Part shown: piece by piece, positions 44,978-54,172 of the stretch
Position numbering within the stretch: the first letter of the stretch is position 1
Layout of the letters: every line of letters begins with the position of its first letter
Source: Rivularia sp. T60_A2020_040
Lineage (GTDB): Bacteria; Cyanobacteriota; Cyanobacteriia; Cyanobacteriales; Nostocaceae
DNA: 64,000 nt
Assembly: GCA_015272215.1 (NCBI GenBank)
Contig: JACYMD010000063.1
Span: 1-64,000 of the forward strand
Direction: 5' to 3'
Position numbers and translations under genes: made by a program
Notes under the pieces: generated by a model
Databases searched by the model: none
Told to the model about the DNA's origin: nothing
Seen by the model: the letters and a program-made list of their open reading frames with translations, nothing else

Positions 44978-45877
44978 ATGATATCAATTGCACATTTGGG
45001 ACCTCTGGGTACTTATGCAGAACAAGCAGCCTTGTATTATGTCAGTTGGCTAACTAAAACTACTAATACCGAAGCTTATTTGCGTCCTTATCCGAGCATT
45101 TTCCAAACACTCGATTCTGTAGCTAATAGTCAAGCAGATTTAGCTGTAGTACCTGTGGAAAATTCTATTCAAGGAGGGGTTACTGTCACTTTAGATACAC
45201 TTTGGCAGTTAGACAATCTGCAAATTCAATTAGCTTTAGTTATGCCCATAACTCACGCATTAATTTCCTGTTCTCAAGACTTAGATAGTATCGAAACCGT
45301 TTATTCTCATCCACAAGCATTAGCTCAATGTCAAAAATGGTTGGATAAGTTTCTCCCTAATGTACAGTTGATTCCTAGTAATTCTACAACAGAAGCGCTG
45401 CAACAATTAAAAAATGTTAAAGCTACCGCAGCTATTTCATCCCGCAGAGCCGCACAACTATATAATCTACCTGTGCTTGCAAACAGTATTAATGATTACC
45501 CAGAAAATTGTACCCGTTTTTGGGTAATTAGTCAGTGTGATAACCAAAGCATCAGCAAAATGGGATATCGCGATCTAAATGCTCAAATGTCAGTTAGTAC
45601 CGCTTTTTATACTTCACTAGCATTTAGTGTACCAGCAAATTTACCCGGTGCATTAGTTAAAGCTTTGCAAGTTTTCGTCAAGCAAAATATCAACCTCAGC
45701 AGAATTGAATCGCGTCCAACAAAACGTTCTCTAGGAGAATACTTGTTTTTCATCGATTTGGAAGCAAATGCTGTTTCTATAGAAATGCAATCTGCTTTAG
45801 CTGAATTGTCTAATCACACAGAAATCCTGAAAATTTTTGGTAGTTACAATGTTTTATCAACAGAATCCTTGTTTTAA
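44978..45877 (+). CDS. pheA: Prephenate dehydratase
   Basis: Converts prephenate to phenylpyruvate in phenylalanine synthesis. The catalytic domain (residues 1-~190) begins ISIAHLGPLGTYAEQAAL, and contains PVENSIQGGVTVTLDTLW, SSRRAAQLYNLPVLA and the essential Thr-Arg-Phe in NCTRFWVIS. The C-terminal ACT domain (~215-290) carries GALVKALQVF and the ESRPTKR motif for feedback inhibition by phenylalanine. Monofunctional (no chorismate mutase), 299 residues. Monocistronic with an AT-rich promoter. Confidence 0.96.
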   Translation: MISIAHLGPLGTYAEQAALYYVSWLTKTTNTEAYLRPYPSIFQTLDSVANSQADLAVVPVENSIQGGVTVTLDTLWQLDNLQIQLALVMPITHALISCSQDLDSIETVYSHPQALAQCQKWLDKFLPNVQLIPSNSTTEALQQLKNVKATAAISSRRAAQLYNLPVLANSINDYPENCTRFWVISQCDNQSISKMGYRDLNAQMSVSTAFYTSLAFSVPANLPGALVKALQVFVKQNINLSRIESRPTKRSLGEYLFFIDLEANAVSIEMQSALAELSNHTEILKIFGSYNVLSTESLF

Positions 45878-46044
45878 ATTTAATTAAATTAAACTAAAAA
45901 TTAGGACAAATAGTTAATATGTTTTAACTCGTAATTTGACTCCTATATTTTCAAATTAAATATTACTAAAATTGTTAAAATAGAAATTTTACGTTTGATA
46001 AACTCCATTTAATTACTAATTAATAACCCATTCTTAATTGTTAA

Positions 46045-46695
46045 TTACAACGCTTGATTTAATGTATCTTTAAGAACAGTACGAGCGGCTAAATGATTGC
46101 GAGTTGAAGTTAAAATTTCTGCTTCTCGTTGTAATCGATCGGCAGTATTTTGCATTTCCAAAAGTAATTGTTGCTCTGGAGCAACACGGTAAAGATTACT
46201 GGCTACCCAATAAGATAATTCTTTTGGTAAAGCTGGTAAATCTTGTGGTAGTTCGATGTTTTGCTCGGTTAACTTGGCACTAAGCCGTACAACATCACGC
46301 AATAACTGCTCCACCTCAGATGCTTCATTTCGTAAATCAATTGATGATTCTTCGTCATCAATCCACTCAACTAACCCAACAAAATAAGGTTTTTCGCGAA
46401 CGTACTCTAAAACGCGAAATCTTTGTTGTCCTACACTTAGCATTTTCATTCGGTCATCTTTTAATCGTTGATGATGAATGATTTCCGCACAGCAACCAAC
46501 ATTAGCAACCGTACCTTTAGCTGGATCTACCATTAATACCCCGAATCTGCGATCGCTATCCAAAATCGTGTTCATCATGATTCGGTAGCGAAATTCAAAA
46601 ATATGTAAAGGTAATGGTCTAGTAGGGAACAGAACTACATCTGGTAATGGGAACAGAGGTAGTTCGCGAACTGCGATTTTAGAAGAAGAAGTCAT
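46045..46695 (-). CDS. LON substrate-binding-domain protein
   Basis: 216 residues made only of the N-terminal LON substrate-binding (LAN) domain: RELPLFPLPDVVLFPTRPLPLHIFEFRYRIMM, then GVLMVDPAKGTVANVGCCAEIIHHQRLKDDRMKMLSVGQQRFRVLEYV. No ATPase or protease domain follows, as in the stand-alone cyanobacterial and plant-plastid versions. Likely binds unfolded proteins or peptides; role unproven. Stand-alone, on the same strand as and downstream of the str operon but separated from it by 487 bases. Confidence 0.88.
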   Translation of the reverse strand: MTSSSKIAVRELPLFPLPDVVLFPTRPLPLHIFEFRYRIMMNTILDSDRRFGVLMVDPAKGTVANVGCCAEIIHHQRLKDDRMKMLSVGQQRFRVLEYVREKPYFVGLVEWIDDEESSIDLRNEASEVEQLLRDVVRLSAKLTEQNIELPQDLPALPKELSYWVASNLYRVAPEQQLLLEMQNTADRLQREAEILTSTRNHLAARTVLKDTLNQAL

Positions 46696-47182
46696 ATTTA
46701 CAGTTATTTATATTTTTACTATACATAAAAGTATTTCTTTGTGGAAAAAACTCTATTTTCTTTATATTTTACCCTAAACTCGTTTTGAAGCGTTAACAAA
46801 ACGTGAATTTGATGATGAATCCTTGATTACTGAATTTCGATGAAAAGAAAATGTAAAACCTGAATTTTTCTTCTTTGCAAGAAGTCCGGGTTTTTATAAC
46901 TGTTTTCTGATGTTACCTATATTTCTCGTAAAAACCCGACTTCTTAATGACTCGTTCCACCCTGTTGAACTCACGTTAATAAAAAGCCCTTAGAAAAAAT
47001 TTCCAAGGGTAACAAATATCTATTGACACGATGTATATTTTATGATTTGTAATTTATCGATTAACAGCCAAGTATATAAGTCGGGTTTTGATCAAAATTT
47101 GTAAGCGTGTTACAGATACCCATGCTAAAAACCCAAGGAATGATTATTGGACTAGTTTGATCGAAATAACGTTGAATTGAAA
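46696..47182. other. Intergenic region after rpsJ with hairpin repeats
   Basis: 487 bases without a gene. Includes an AAGTCGGG-family inverted repeat (46879-46896 with 46929-46945) and a half copy at 47074-47084 with CTAAAAACCC near 47123. These probably end transcription of the str operon. Confidence 0.65.
46879..46945. terminator. Long inverted repeat (AAGTCGGG family)
   Basis: AAGAAGTCCGGGTTTTTA and TAAAAACCCGACTTCTT form a near-perfect 16-17 bp stem with one extra base, T-rich on both sides. It lies downstream of rpsJ and upstream of the LON-domain gene. Confidence 0.7.
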
Positions 47183-47500
47183 TTAAAGTTTAACTTCAAT
47201 ATCCACACCCGAAGGTAAATCCAGTTTCATCAAAGCGTCAATGGTTTTGGAGGAAGGTTGATAGATATCGATAATCCGTCGATGGGTACGGGTTTCAAAG
47301 TGTTCTCGCGAATCTTTATCTACGTGAGGAGAACGAAGTACGCAGTAAATGCGGCGTTTTGTAGGTAAAGGTATGGGACCGATCGCTGTTGCATTAGTAC
47401 GATTAGCAGTATCAACTATTTTTTCGCAAGATGTATCGAGTAAGCGACGGTCAAAAGCTTTTAAACGAATTCTAATTTTCTGCTGCTGTAAAGTAGCCAT
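47183..47500 (-). CDS. rpsJ: 30S ribosomal protein S10
   Basis: 105 residues with the whole S10 family pattern: [71 protein letters not shown]. Part of the small-subunit head and of the antitermination complex with NusB. In cyanobacteria S10 sits at the end of the str operon, as here. It is separated from tuf by 197 bases that include a good terminator, so expression may be partly uncoupled. Confidence 0.97.
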   Translation of the reverse strand: MATLQQQKIRIRLKAFDRRLLDTSCEKIVDTANRTNATAIGPIPLPTKRRIYCVLRSPHVDKDSREHFETRTHRRIIDIYQPSSKTIDALMKLDLPSGVDIEVKL

Positions 47501-47637
47501 TTTTCAGTTTTCCTGGTTCTGATTGTTTGTACGAGAAAGAAATGGAAATGTATACGAAATATATACGAACTAAGTCAAAATCAAAAAATCACTTTCCCGA
47601 TTTTGATTGTTTCTGTTTCCAATTTATTAAAACAGGT

Positions 47638-47671
47638 AAAAAAGCAGAGATGCATTATACCATCCCTGCTT
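47638..47671 (-). terminator. Rho-independent terminator after tuf
   Basis: On the minus strand AAGCAGGGATG (47671-47661) pairs with CATCTCTGCTT (47652-47642) with one G-U pair and an 8-base loop, then runs into T6. It lies 27 bases after the tuf stop, ahead of rpsJ. Confidence 0.75.
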
Positions 47672-47697
47672 GTTGTTCAATTAAAATTGAACGTCAA

Positions 47698-48927
47698 CTA
47701 CTTGACAATTTTAGAAACTACACCAGCACCGATGGTACGACCACCTTCGCGGATTGCAAAGCGCATTCCTTGCTCGATCGCGATCGGGCTGATTAATTCT
47801 ACATTCATTTTAATGCGGTCTCCAGGCATTACCATTTCCGCTTCACTACCATCATCGGCGGTAAAGGATTTGATTGAACCTGTTACATCAGTGGTACGCA
47901 CGTAGAATTGAGGACGATAACCGGAAAAGAATGGAGTTTTACGACCGCCTTCTTTTTCTGTTAAAACGTATACTTCGCCTTCAAATTCAGTATGAGGAGT
48001 AATGCTACCAGGCTTTGCGATTACCATGCCACGTTCGATATCCTCTTTCTGCATACCGCGTAGCAAAACTCCTGCATTATCTCCAGCCATACCTTCATCG
48101 AGACTCTTCTTAAACATCTCGATCCCAGTTACGGTGGTGGCGCGAGTATTTCTGATGCCAACCAGTTCAACTTGGTCACCAACTTTAACTTTTCCGCGTT
48201 CGATTCTACCAGTTGCCACAGTACCGCGACCTGTAATCGAAAATACATCTTCCACCGCCATCAAGAAAGGCTTATCTACAGCACGTTCGGGAGTCGGAAT
48301 ATAAGCATCTACCTGTTCCATCAAATCGTAGATTTTATCTACCCAGGGGTCTTCACCTTTCTTCATAGTAGGGTTAGCAATCATTTTTTCCAAGGCTTGC
48401 AAACCAGAACCTGAAATTACAGGAATATCGTCACCAGGGAAATCGTAGTCGCTAAGAAGCTCGCGGACTTCCAACTCCACCAACTCCAACAATTCGTCAT
48501 CATCCACCATGTCTTGCTTGTTCAAGAACACCACAAGGCTAGGTACACCAACCTGCTTTGCAAGCAGAATGTGTTCGCGAGTTTGGGGCATCGGACCGTC
48601 AGCAGCAGACACTACAAGAATTGCACCGTCCATTTGGGCTGCACCAGTGATCATGTTTTTCACGTAGTCAGCGTGTCCGGGACAATCTACGTGAGCATAA
48701 TGACGACTGTCAGTTTCATACTCAACGTGGGAAGTATTAATAGTAATACCCCGTGCTTTTTCTTCAGGTGCGTTGTCAATATCATCGTACTTCTTCGCCG
48801 CAGACTGACCCAAGGCGGATAAAGTCATGGTGATGGCTGCTGTCAACGTGGTTTTACCGTGGTCAACGTGGCCAATAGTACCGATATTAACGTGTGGTTT
48901 ATTTCTTTCAAATTTTGCGCGTGCCAT
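47698..48927 (-). CDS. tuf: Translation elongation factor Tu
   Basis: GTPase that brings aminoacyl-tRNA to the ribosome. G1 [11 protein letters not shown]3 [12 protein letters not shown] and G4 NKQDMVDD are intact, as is the C-terminal barrel ([34 protein letters not shown]). 409 residues is the cyanobacterial length. It starts 22 bases after the fusA stop, clearly the same operon. Fourth gene of the str cluster. Confidence 0.98.
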   Translation of the reverse strand: MARAKFERNKPHVNIGTIGHVDHGKTTLTAAITMTLSALGQSAAKKYDDIDNAPEEKARGITINTSHVEYETDSRHYAHVDCPGHADYVKNMITGAAQMDGAILVVSAADGPMPQTREHILLAKQVGVPSLVVFLNKQDMVDDDELLELVELEVRELLSDYDFPGDDIPVISGSGLQALEKMIANPTMKKGEDPWVDKIYDLMEQVDAYIPTPERAVDKPFLMAVEDVFSITGRGTVATGRIERGKVKVGDQVELVGIRNTRATTVTGIEMFKKSLDEGMAGDNAGVLLRGMQKEDIERGMVIAKPGSITPHTEFEGEVYVLTEKEGGRKTPFFSGYRPQFYVRTTDVTGSIKSFTADDGSEAEMVMPGDRIKMNVELISPIAIEQGMRFAIREGGRTIGAGVVSKIVK

Positions 48928-48949
48928 GTATCCTCGTTTCCTTTTCTAA

Positions 48950-51028
48950 CTATGCGTTCCCTTTGTTTTTAGCAATTATTGCCTCAGCCACGTTGCGAGG
49001 TACTTCTTCGTAGTTACTAAACTGCATTGAGAAGGTACCCCGACCTTGGGTTTTTGACCGAATGTCAGTTGCGTAACCAAACATTTCTGCCAATGGCACT
49101 TTAGAAGTTACCTTGGCTAAGCTATCTTCGGACTCCATGCCTTCAATTTGACCACGACGAGAGTTAAGGTCGCCGATGACATCCCCAAGAAAATCTTCGG
49201 GTACTTCTACCTCAACTTTCATCATAGGCTCTAACAGCACTGGAGAAGCTTTCATTACCGCTTGTTTCATCGCCATTGAACCGGCAATTTTGAAAGCCAT
49301 TTCCGAAGAGTCTACATCATGATAAGACCCATCAACTAACGTTGCTTTAACGTCAATTAATGGATACCCAGCTATAATACCGGATTCGCAGGTTTCTTTC
49401 ATTCCTTGTTCGGCAGGTCCAACATATTCTTTTGGTATCGAACCACCGACAATCTTAGAAACAAATTCAAAACCGCTTCCAGCCTCTGCTGGTTCCAAGT
49501 TGATCACTACGTGACCGTATTGACCTTTACCACCACTCTGACGAATGAATTTACCTTCAATTCCGTTAACTGGCTTACGGATTGTTTCCCGATAGGCAAC
49601 TTGCGGCGCACCAACGTTAGCTTCCACCTTAAATTCTCGCAGCATCCGATCTACTAGAATTTCCAGGTGCAGTTCCCCCATTCCCGCAATCACTGTTTGA
49701 TTGGTTTCAGGGTTAACGCTAACTCGGAAGGTTGGGTCTTCTTCCGAAAGTGATTGCAGTGCTTTGCCTAATTTCTCCATATCGTTTTGGGTTTTGGGTT
49801 CAACCGCCACAGATATTACTGATTCAGGAATATAAAGCGATTCCAGAATCACTGGAGAATCTTCATCACAAAGCGTGTCACCTGTCAAGGTATACTTTAA
49901 CCCCACCGCAGCCCCTAAGTCTCCCGCCGATAGTTGTTCGACATCTTGTCGGTCGTCTGCTTTCATTAACACCAAACGAGAAAGTCGTTCTTTTTTATCT
50001 TTGGTGGAGTTGTACACATAGCTGCCTTTTTTTAGCACGCCAGAGTAAACTCGAATAAACGTCAGACGACCGTAGGGGTCAGCCATAACTTTGAAAGCCA
50101 GAGCCGATAAAGGAGCTTGATCGTCAGCGTGCCTTTCAACGGTTTCACCGTTTGGTAGGGTGCCTTGAATTGGAGGTACTTCTAGTGGGGATGGCAGATA
50201 ATCTACCACTGCATCAAGTAACAATTGTACGCCTTTATTTTTGAATGCCGAACCGCAAAGCATCGGCACCATAGTTCCAGCGATTGTACCTTTACGCAAG
50301 GCCAGACGAACTTCCTCTTCGGTCAAATCCTCACCCTCGAAATACTTGGTCATCAAGCTATCCGAGGTTTCCGCTACTGCTTCAATCAGCTTAGTACGAT
50401 ATTCCGAAGCCAATTCCTGCATTTCGTCAGGAATAACAGTTTCCTCGATATCAGTGCCTTCGTCGTTGTTATAAACAAAAGCACGCATTTTTACCAAGTC
50501 AATAATGCCGCTAAATTCCCCTTCGTTACCGATGGGCAATTGTATGGGAATCGCATTAGCCCGCAGGCGATCGCGTGCTTGCTCGTAAACTCGATAAAAG
50601 TTTGCGCCCGTGCGATCCATCTTATTGACAAAAATGATTCTTGGCACCCGATAGCGGTCTGCTTGCCGCCAAACTGTCTCTGTCTGAGGCTGCACGCCGC
50701 CTACAGAACACAAAACTGTAATTACACCATCCAATACCCGCATCGAACGTTCCACTTCAATGGTGAAATCCACGTGTCCAGGGGTATCAATAATGTTAAT
50801 TTGATGTTCTTTCCAACTGGTACTAATTGCAGCAGCAGTAATCGTAATTCCCCGTTCCCGTTCTTGTGCCATCCAGTCGGTGACGGCAGTTCCCTCGTGA
50901 ACTTCACCTATTTTGTGAATGATGCCGGAGTAAAACAGTATTCTTTCTGTTGTTGTTGTTTTACCCGCATCAATATGCGCTGCAATACCCATATTGCGCA
51001 CTCTTTCTAGCGGGATGGTACGTGCCAA
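48950..51028 (-). CDS. fusA: Translation elongation factor G
   Basis: Ribosomal translocase GTPase. [24 protein letters not shown] (G1), [21 protein letters not shown] (G3) and [12 protein letters not shown] (G4) are present, followed by domains II-V ([49 protein letters not shown]). 692 residues, complete. Lies 152 bases after rpsG and 22 before tuf within the str operon. Confidence 0.98.
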   Translation of the reverse strand: MARTIPLERVRNMGIAAHIDAGKTTTTERILFYSGIIHKIGEVHEGTAVTDWMAQERERGITITAAAISTSWKEHQINIIDTPGHVDFTIEVERSMRVLDGVITVLCSVGGVQPQTETVWRQADRYRVPRIIFVNKMDRTGANFYRVYEQARDRLRANAIPIQLPIGNEGEFSGIIDLVKMRAFVYNNDEGTDIEETVIPDEMQELASEYRTKLIEAVAETSDSLMTKYFEGEDLTEEEVRLALRKGTIAGTMVPMLCGSAFKNKGVQLLLDAVVDYLPSPLEVPPIQGTLPNGETVERHADDQAPLSALAFKVMADPYGRLTFIRVYSGVLKKGSYVYNSTKDKKERLSRLVLMKADDRQDVEQLSAGDLGAAVGLKYTLTGDTLCDEDSPVILESLYIPESVISVAVEPKTQNDMEKLGKALQSLSEEDPTFRVSVNPETNQTVIAGMGELHLEILVDRMLREFKVEANVGAPQVAYRETIRKPVNGIEGKFIRQSGGKGQYGHVVINLEPAEAGSGFEFVSKIVGGSIPKEYVGPAEQGMKETCESGIIAGYPLIDVKATLVDGSYHDVDSSEMAFKIAGSMAMKQAVMKASPVLLEPMMKVEVEVPEDFLGDVIGDLNSRRGQIEGMESEDSLAKVTSKVPLAEMFGYATDIRSKTQGRGTFSMQFSNYEEVPRNVAEAIIAKNKGNA

Positions 51029-51180
51029 GACTGCCTCCTATGATTTTCAACCTACAGATATTTTGATATATTACCAAAACGAGAAGTTTCTATACTATAT
51101 AACCTAACTAAAACCGTTATATTTATAGCAATAAAGATGATACATTGCCGACCTAGGAAGGCAATATATCTATCTTCAAC

Positions 51181-51651
51181 TTAGTAACGATAATGAGCAA
51201 AAGCTTTGTTTGCTTCTGCCATCCGGTGTGTTTCTTCCCGCTTGCGAATTGCGCTACCCGTTTCGTTTGACGCATCCATTAATTCGTTTGCTAGCTTGCT
51301 TGCCATTGTTCGACCGGGACGCTGACGGGAATACTGTACCAACCAACGCAGTGCGAGGGTTGTTCCTCTTTCGGAACGAACTTCCATTGGTACTTGGTAA
51401 GTGGCTCCACCAACTCGCCGAGCTTTTACTTCCACCAATGGAGTCAGATTGCGTATCGCTCTCTCAAACACTTCTGTAGGGTCGTTACCAGTTCTTTCTT
51501 CAATGATTTTCATTGCATCATAAACTATCCGCGCCGCAAGAGATTTCTTGCCATGACGCATGATTCGCCTGATTGTCATACTAATCAAGCGACTGTTGTA
51601 AACGGAATCAGGCGGGACTGCACGCCTTTGAACTACACCACGACGAGACAT
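51181..51651 (-). CDS. rpsG: 30S ribosomal protein S7
   Basis: 156 residues, full S7 pattern: [66 protein letters not shown], and the C-terminal [18 protein letters not shown]. Binds the 3' domain of 16S rRNA. Second gene of the str operon, but unusually far (528 bases) from rpsL. Confidence 0.98.
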   Translation of the reverse strand: MSRRGVVQRRAVPPDSVYNSRLISMTIRRIMRHGKKSLAARIVYDAMKIIEERTGNDPTEVFERAIRNLTPLVEVKARRVGGATYQVPMEVRSERGTTLALRWLVQYSRQRPGRTMASKLANELMDASNETGSAIRKREETHRMAEANKAFAHYRY

Positions 51652-52179
51652 ACTTAACCTTTAATTCAATTAGGGCAACTACAGAGAAATACTCTTGATT
51701 ACTTCCGGGCATTATATTGGGATGTATTCCTATTTCTTTGACAAGAAATCGAGAAATACTAACTTCCTCATTCTAAGCAAACAATTGCGGAGAATCTAAA
51801 AACCCGAACTAATCTAAAGTTAAACTCGCTGTTGCCGTGGACTTTCTCAACTTTATCAGTATACTGAGAACGCTTGTTAACTACCCCACCCCATGGCGGT
51901 TCACGCTTCCTGTTTCATTGGCAGATGCCACGTAATCTACTTACATTACTGCAAGTCCGACACTCAAGTCGGTGATGGTCTTACTCTCCCTCTCTGGTCT
52001 TGCGACCTTTATCTAGCAAGCTAGAACCCAGGTAGCCGCCTTGCTTCCATAGGGCAGTTTGATTGTTTTCTCGTACATTCGAGTGTGGCTGATCTTTTAC
52101 CGCAGAGTGTAATCATGGTAACTGTTGTTAGACCGCGACAGATATAAATAATATGTATTCTGCGGTAATCCAACCATAA
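51652..52179 (-). other. Unusually long rpsL-rpsG spacer
   Basis: 528 bases inside the str operon without a protein gene. The rpsG-proximal part (51652-51850) is AT-rich and likely leader. The rpsL-proximal part (about 51870-52170) is structured and is listed separately. In many bacteria S7 autoregulates through the rpsL-rpsG spacer, but that element is much smaller. Confidence 0.6.
51876..52170 (-). ncRNA. Structured RNA region, possible decayed TnpB/omega-RNA (IS200/IS605) right end
   Basis: On the str-operon strand four hairpins follow one another: CTAGC-TT-GCTAG (52024-52013), GGTC-GCAA-GACC with a GNRA tetraloop (52007-51996), CCGAC-TTGAGT-GTCGG (51972-51957) and GTAAT-N8-ATTAC (51949-51932). 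An outer 10-bp stem (TTACCGCAGA/TCTGCGGTAA) joins 52159-52168 to 52097-52106. Then ATGAAACAGGAAGCGTGA (51918-51901) encodes MKQEA-stop, a tail I associate with TnpB, followed by GTGGGGTAGTTAAC, like the right end of IS605-type elements. No intact tnpB frame is present. Confidence 0.42.
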
Positions 52180-52557
52180 TCATGATTCTTTCGGGCGCTT
52201 CGTGCCGTACTTTGAACGACCTTGTTTGCGGTCTTTGACTCCGGCGGTGTCTAAGGTTCCACGGATGATGTGGTATCTTACACCCGGTAAGTCTTTTACC
52301 CTACCGCCACGAATCATTACAACTGAGTGTTCTTGCAAGTTATGACCAATTCCCGGAATATAGGCTGTTACCTCAAATCCAGAAGTCAATCTTACCCTTG
52401 CAACTTTTCTCAAAGCTGAGTTGGGTTTCTTAGGAGTCGTTGTGTAAACCCTGGTACAAACGCCCCGCCTTTGAGGGCATTGTTTCAGAGCCGGGGACTT
52501 TGTTTTCTGACGCGCTTTAAAGCGTTCGTTACGAATTAATTGCTGTATTGTTGGCAT
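52180..52557 (-). CDS. rpsL: 30S ribosomal protein S12
   Basis: 125 residues: [57 protein letters not shown], with the decoding-site KPNSALRK and the loop [28 protein letters not shown]. Located at the decoding centre. First gene of the str operon. The streptomycin-relevant lysines appear wild-type. Confidence 0.98.
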   Translation of the reverse strand: MPTIQQLIRNERFKARQKTKSPALKQCPQRRGVCTRVYTTTPKKPNSALRKVARVRLTSGFEVTAYIPGIGHNLQEHSVVMIRGGRVKDLPGVRYHIIRGTLDTAGVKDRKQGRSKYGTKRPKES

Positions 52558-52607
52558 GAGTTACAGCACATGAAGCTGTTATATTGTCTAACTTTTAACA
52601 AATCCTA

Positions 52608-52613
52608 ATTATA
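52608..52613 (-). promoter_or_regulatory. Candidate -10 box of the str operon
   Basis: Perfect TATAAT on the minus strand about 50 bases before rpsL. No good -35 match at 17 bases. A small hairpin ACAGC/GCTGT (52563-52579) lies in the presumed leader. Confidence 0.3.
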
Positions 52614-52736
52614 TCTCTTTTTCTAAAAGATTATGTAAATTTTTTTTGATATTTTTAGGTTTTTTAATATGTTGTGTTTTGGACATTAGCCATTGTGAAC
52701 AAGAAAGTAGAAATTTTTACTGCTTAGTGTTAAGTG

Positions 52737-53087
52737 TTAACTGCTCACTGAAAAAGAATTACCGCAGCCGCAAACAGTACTTGCTAGGGAGTTGTAAAAG
52801 CGAAAACCTCCACCCATCAGGTCTTCTGAATATTCTATAGTTAAATCTTGAATATGTTCTAAGGTTTCGGTCGAAACGACTATTTGAATATTGTGACAGT
52901 TCAAAATGCGATCGCCATCTGTTAATGTGTGTCCGTCTTTGAAAGTCATATCGTAAAACCAACCGGAACAACCACCAGGTTTGACAGCCAAACTAAATAG
53001 AAGGTTAGGCTGTTTCTGTTTTGATTTTAATCGCTGTATTTCGTCTGCTGCTGCTTGAGAAAGTTTAATCATGGAAAAACACAACAA
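52737..53087 (-). CDS. IscA/HesB-family iron-sulfur assembly protein
   Basis: A-type Fe-S carrier or scaffold. Conserved cysteines are in KPGGCSGWFYDM and the C-terminal CGCGNSFSV, the three-cysteine pattern of IscA/SufA/HesB. Begins MIKLSQAAADEIQRL at codon 6, so the real start may be 53072 rather than 53087. 180 bases upstream of rpsL on the same strand; no isc or suf genes adjoin, and no nif genes are present, so it is more likely a housekeeping paralogue than the nif-linked HesB. Confidence 0.9.
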   Translation of the reverse strand: MLCFSMIKLSQAAADEIQRLKSKQKQPNLLFSLAVKPGGCSGWFYDMTFKDGHTLTDGDRILNCHNIQIVVSTETLEHIQDLTIEYSEDLMGGGFRFYNSLASTVCGCGNSFSVSS

Positions 53088-53379
53088 AAAATTTGGAATT
53101 TTAAAGCCACAGTTGATTATTTTAACCTGCTTACACTATCAAACATCTTTCATCAGCAGCTCAAAAGTCGGGTTTTGACAATAAATATCGGTCGTAACAT
53201 CACAAAAGAATTATCAAAATCCAACATATACCCCACGAAAAAGTACCGCACGGAAAATCTTAAGCCAAGAAGGGTAAGAAATTTCCATGCGGAATTTAAA
53301 GGAAGAACACAATATATTTTTAAAATGAAAGTTATGACTCTGTTAAGAGTTTTTAGCTTTGAGCAAGCTATCCCCGATT

Positions 53380-53799
53380 TTATTTTTCAGCGCGAGCATA
53401 GTCGTCTTGATAACGCACAATATCGTCTTCTCCTAAGTATTCCCCATTTTGTACTTCAATTAATACTAAAGGAATTACACCAGGGTTTTCTAAGCGGTGC
53501 GTGGTGCATTGGGGAACGTAGGTGGATTGATTATTGCTCAATACAATTTCTTGTTCACCACAGGTGACTTTAGCAGTTCCAGATACGACAATCCAGTGTT
53601 CGCTACGGTGATGGTGCATTTGCAAGCTCAAGCGATGTCCCGGCTTAACTTCAATACGCTTGATTTTATAGCCCCGTGCTTCTTCTAAAACCGTAAAAGA
53701 ACCCCAAGGACGTAACTCAGTTGCAGCAACGCCTCTAGGAGTCACAGATGGGGGTTTAGTAAGTGCGCTTGATTCTACTGTTTCTTGGTATTGAGCCAT
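53380..53799 (-). CDS. Cupin protein, mannose-6-phosphate isomerase type II-like
   Basis: Single cupin resembling the C-terminal isomerase domain of GDP-mannose pyrophosphorylase/phosphomannose isomerase: RPWGSFTVLEEARGYKIKRIEVKPGHRLSLQMHHHRSEHWIVVSGTAKVT, with metal ligands in HHHRSEHW and the second motif in PQCTTHRLENPG. Stand-alone versions are common in cyanobacteria, where the role is unproven. An upstream in-frame ATG exists at 53820, but the ATG at 53799 (MAQYQETVES) is preferred. Would act in the cytoplasm on mannose phosphate or a related sugar. Confidence 0.85.
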   Translation of the reverse strand: MAQYQETVESSALTKPPSVTPRGVAATELRPWGSFTVLEEARGYKIKRIEVKPGHRLSLQMHHHRSEHWIVVSGTAKVTCGEQEIVLSNNQSTYVPQCTTHRLENPGVIPLVLIEVQNGEYLGEDDIVRYQDDYARAEK

Positions 53800-53820
53800 A
53801 ATTACCTCGTTTGAAGACAT

Positions 53821-54172
53821 AAAAAAAATCCGCTAGTACTCTTAACTATTGTTGGAAAAAAGTAGCGTAATATTGCAACCGTAATTGTCTGCAATTGAGT
53901 CCACCTTAGCCAAACATACCAAAATCAATTGTTACGGTGTAATCAACAAGTCGCAATAATGGTATGTTCACATAAACTCTTCATCAATCATCAAGCTAGC
54001 TTTTCACAAGCTTTAAAAAGTTTTTAATTATTAGTCATTTATTTTGACTCATAAGTAAAAATACTAAACAACTAATATACGAAGTATTACTAAGTAATTA
54101 AAGGGCATGGAATTTTGGATTTTGGATTTTAGATTTGAGATTTTGGATTAAAAACATCCCCCCATCCCCCAC
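53821..54172. repeat. Intergenic region with TTTTGGA/TTTTAGA heptamers
   Basis: 352 bases, no gene. Heptamer-like TTTTGGA, TTTTAGA and TTTGAGA words at 54113-54150, then a C-rich word array (CCCCCATCCCCCAC). The rest, 53850-54100, shows nothing recognised. Confidence 0.6.

Noticed and set aside
47527-47796. 89-codon plus-strand frame between rpsJ and tuf
   Set aside because: Crosses the tuf terminator and the tuf 3' end antisense; chance frame.
50225-51010. 261-codon plus-strand frame opposite fusA
   Set aside because: Shadow frame over elongation factor G; Cys/His/Asn-rich with no protein-like pattern.
51652-52179. Group II intron or tRNA gene in the rpsL-rpsG spacer
   Set aside because: No domain V-like hairpin, no reverse transcriptase and no T-loop (GTTCRA) with acceptor stem were found.
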